This document shows, piece by piece, positions 4,445 to 5,466 of a DNA stretch of 5,466 nucleotides. A program made the translations under genes and the position numbers. This stretch comes from SMXL01 sp964527795. GTDB taxonomy: Bacteria > Bacteroidota > Rhodothermia > Rhodothermales > UBA10348. Location: positions 1-5,466 of the forward strand of contig CAZGOS010000212.1 of NCBI GenBank assembly GCA_964527795.1, in the 5' to 3' direction. The notes below the pieces were generated by a model that worked only from the letters and a program-made list of their open reading frames with translations, ran no database searches and had not been told where the DNA came from. Numbering within the stretch: the first letter of the stretch is position 1; each line of letters starts with the position of its first letter.

Positions 4445-5466
4445 TCAGTTCGAGGATTCTTCGTCGAGCGCTGACAGGATGATATCGAGCGCCTCGTCCA
4501 GCACTTCTGTCGGAATATTGAGAGGTGGCGCCAGCCGTACAAGCGTGTCCGAATGAAGCGTCCAACCGAGTAGAACGCCTCGATCGAGACACGTTGATAC
4601 GATCTTTCGCGTCGTAGTAGCGTCGTGAATCTGCATTCCGAGCAGGCAACCCATTCCGCGAATCTCCTGGATGGCCGGATGTCGGAGTCGTGCACGTACG
4701 CGCTTCTCGATTTCCAGAGCGCGTTCAGCCAGTCGTTCCTCAAGCAGGATCTGCAACGCCGCATCTGCGGCGGCACAGGAGACCGGGTGGCCGCCGAATG
4801 TCGAGACGTGACTGAGCGGTGGATCGCGACGAAACGAATCGAAGAGTTCCGAGCGGCTCACGAAGGCGCCGAGTGGCATGCCCCCTCCCATCGCTTTTGC
4901 GAGCGTCAAAATGTCGGGTACGACGCCGAAGTGCTCGAAAGCAAACAGGCTGCCGGTTCGACCGAATCCGGTCTGCACTTCGTCGAAAATCAGGACGGTC
5001 CCGGTTTCGTCGCAGCGAGAACGAAGGGCTTTCATCCAATTCATTGATGGAATCCGAATGCCTCCCTCTCCCTGAATGGGCTCCGTGATTACGCAGGCAG
5101 TTTTCTGGTCAATCGACTGGAGCGCCGCTTCGTCGTCGAAAGGGAGTATGGTTACATCTGGAAGCAATGGTTGAAACGGATCACGATATACGGCGCGCCC
5201 TGTCACCGACAGAGAACCGTGCGTATCGCCGTGATAGGATCGTTCGAAGGCAATCAGGCGCGATCGACCCGTGAACTTCTTGGCCAGTTTCAGCGCACCT
5301 TCGTTAGCCTCTGTGCCCGTCATGGTGAAATAGACGGTTTGCAGATTATCCGGAAGGCACGAGGCAAGACGAGACGCGAATCGCACCTGCGCTTCCTGCA
5401 CGAATTCGCCATAGACCATGATATGAAGGTGACGATCGATTTGAGTGCGAATGGCTTCAAGGACTT
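4445..5466 (-). CDS. class III PLP-dependent aminotransferase, ornithine/acetylornithine-type (5' partial)
   Basis: The frame is open to the right edge: codons above 5419 continue as VLEAIRTQIDRHLHI before MVYGEF, so the Met at 5419 is internal and roughly 60-90 N-terminal residues lie outside the window. A cytoplasmic enzyme moving an amino group between an amine-bearing substrate and an oxo-acid. Visible family signatures, counted from that Met, are TGTEANEGALKLAK (34-47, phosphate-binding region), YHGDTHGSLS (62-71), EPIQGEGG (113-120), the PLP-ring aspartate D146 in LIFDEVQTGFGRTG, the Schiff-base lysine K175 in LAKAMGGG, and STFGGHP. It then ends with the small domain (EIRGMGCLLG, RLAPPLNI). 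It resembles ornithine/acetylornithine aminotransferases and unassigned 'aspartate aminotransferase family' proteins; the exact substrate is not determined. It runs towards the NTF2-like gene, with its stop (TGA, 4445-4447) 21 bases from that gene's end. Confidence 0.92.
   Translation of the reverse strand, partial: VLEAIRTQIDRHLHIMVYGEFVQEAQVRFASRLASCLPDNLQTVYFTMTGTEANEGALKLAKKFTGRSRLIAFERSYHGDTHGSLSVTGRAVYRDPFQPLLPDVTILPFDDEAALQSIDQKTACVITEPIQGEGGIRIPSMNWMKALRSRCDETGTVLIFDEVQTGFGRTGSLFAFEHFGVVPDILTLAKAMGGGMPLGAFVSRSELFDSFRRDPPLSHVSTFGGHPVSCAAADAALQILLEERLAERALEIEKRVRARLRHPAIQEIRGMGCLLGMQIHDATTTRKIVSTCLDRGVLLGWTLHSDTLVRLAPPLNIPTEVLDEALDIILSALDEESSN

Noticed and set aside
4625..5047. + strand 140-codon frame opposite the aminotransferase
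   Set aside because: The opposite strand carries the full class III aminotransferase signature, so this is a shadow of it.
5419..5466. Start of the aminotransferase at the Met near 5419
   Set aside because: The frame continues above it with AIRTQIDRHLHI, typical of the conserved N-terminal part, so the gene is cut by the window edge.

Overview
The window looks like ordinary chromosomal DNA from a free-living bacterium, most probably of the Bacteroidota/Rhodothermota group (an inference). Three things point that way. None of the five complete genes has a Shine-Dalgarno sequence at its start. A perfect TAnnTTTG -7 box with a correctly spaced TTG lies just upstream of the phosphodiesterase gene. 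The proteins themselves (a PLDc_N lipoprotein, a lipoprotein ENPP phosphodiesterase, a stand-alone THUMP/RlmL-type methyltransferase, a secreted NTF2-like protein and an ornithine-type class III aminotransferase) resemble those common in that group. Base composition is moderate, a little over half G+C by eye.

Layout. Positions 1-226 hold no convincing complete gene. They contain five perfect copies of a 12-bp unit (76-135) and two reading frames open from the left edge, either of which could be the tail of a gene outside the window. Next come a small PLDc_N membrane lipoprotein (257-526), a 150-bp gap with two inverted repeats, and an unrecognised three-helix membrane protein (677-1267). An 84-bp gap with the promoter candidate leads to a lipoprotein phosphodiesterase of the nucleotide pyrophosphatase (ENPP) family (1352-2629). 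An RlmL-like 23S rRNA methyltransferase (2636-3787) follows after only 6 bp and in the same frame, starting at TTG. After a 91-bp leader that can fold into competing stems comes a secreted NTF2-like protein (3879-4424). On the opposite strand, ending 21 bp away, is a class III PLP aminotransferase (4445 to beyond the right edge) whose N-terminus is cut off.

How the genes relate. The phosphodiesterase and methyltransferase are probably co-transcribed and translationally coupled. The NTF2-like gene may be the last member of that unit or may have its own leader control. No shared pathway is evident: envelope lipoproteins, an rRNA modification enzyme and an amino-acid enzyme sit side by side. I found no mobile element, CRISPR array, tRNA or rRNA, and no clear sign of a new multi-gene system. 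The most unusual items are the 12-bp tandem array, the structured leader before the NTF2-like gene, the same-frame stop/TTG junction and the orphan membrane protein.
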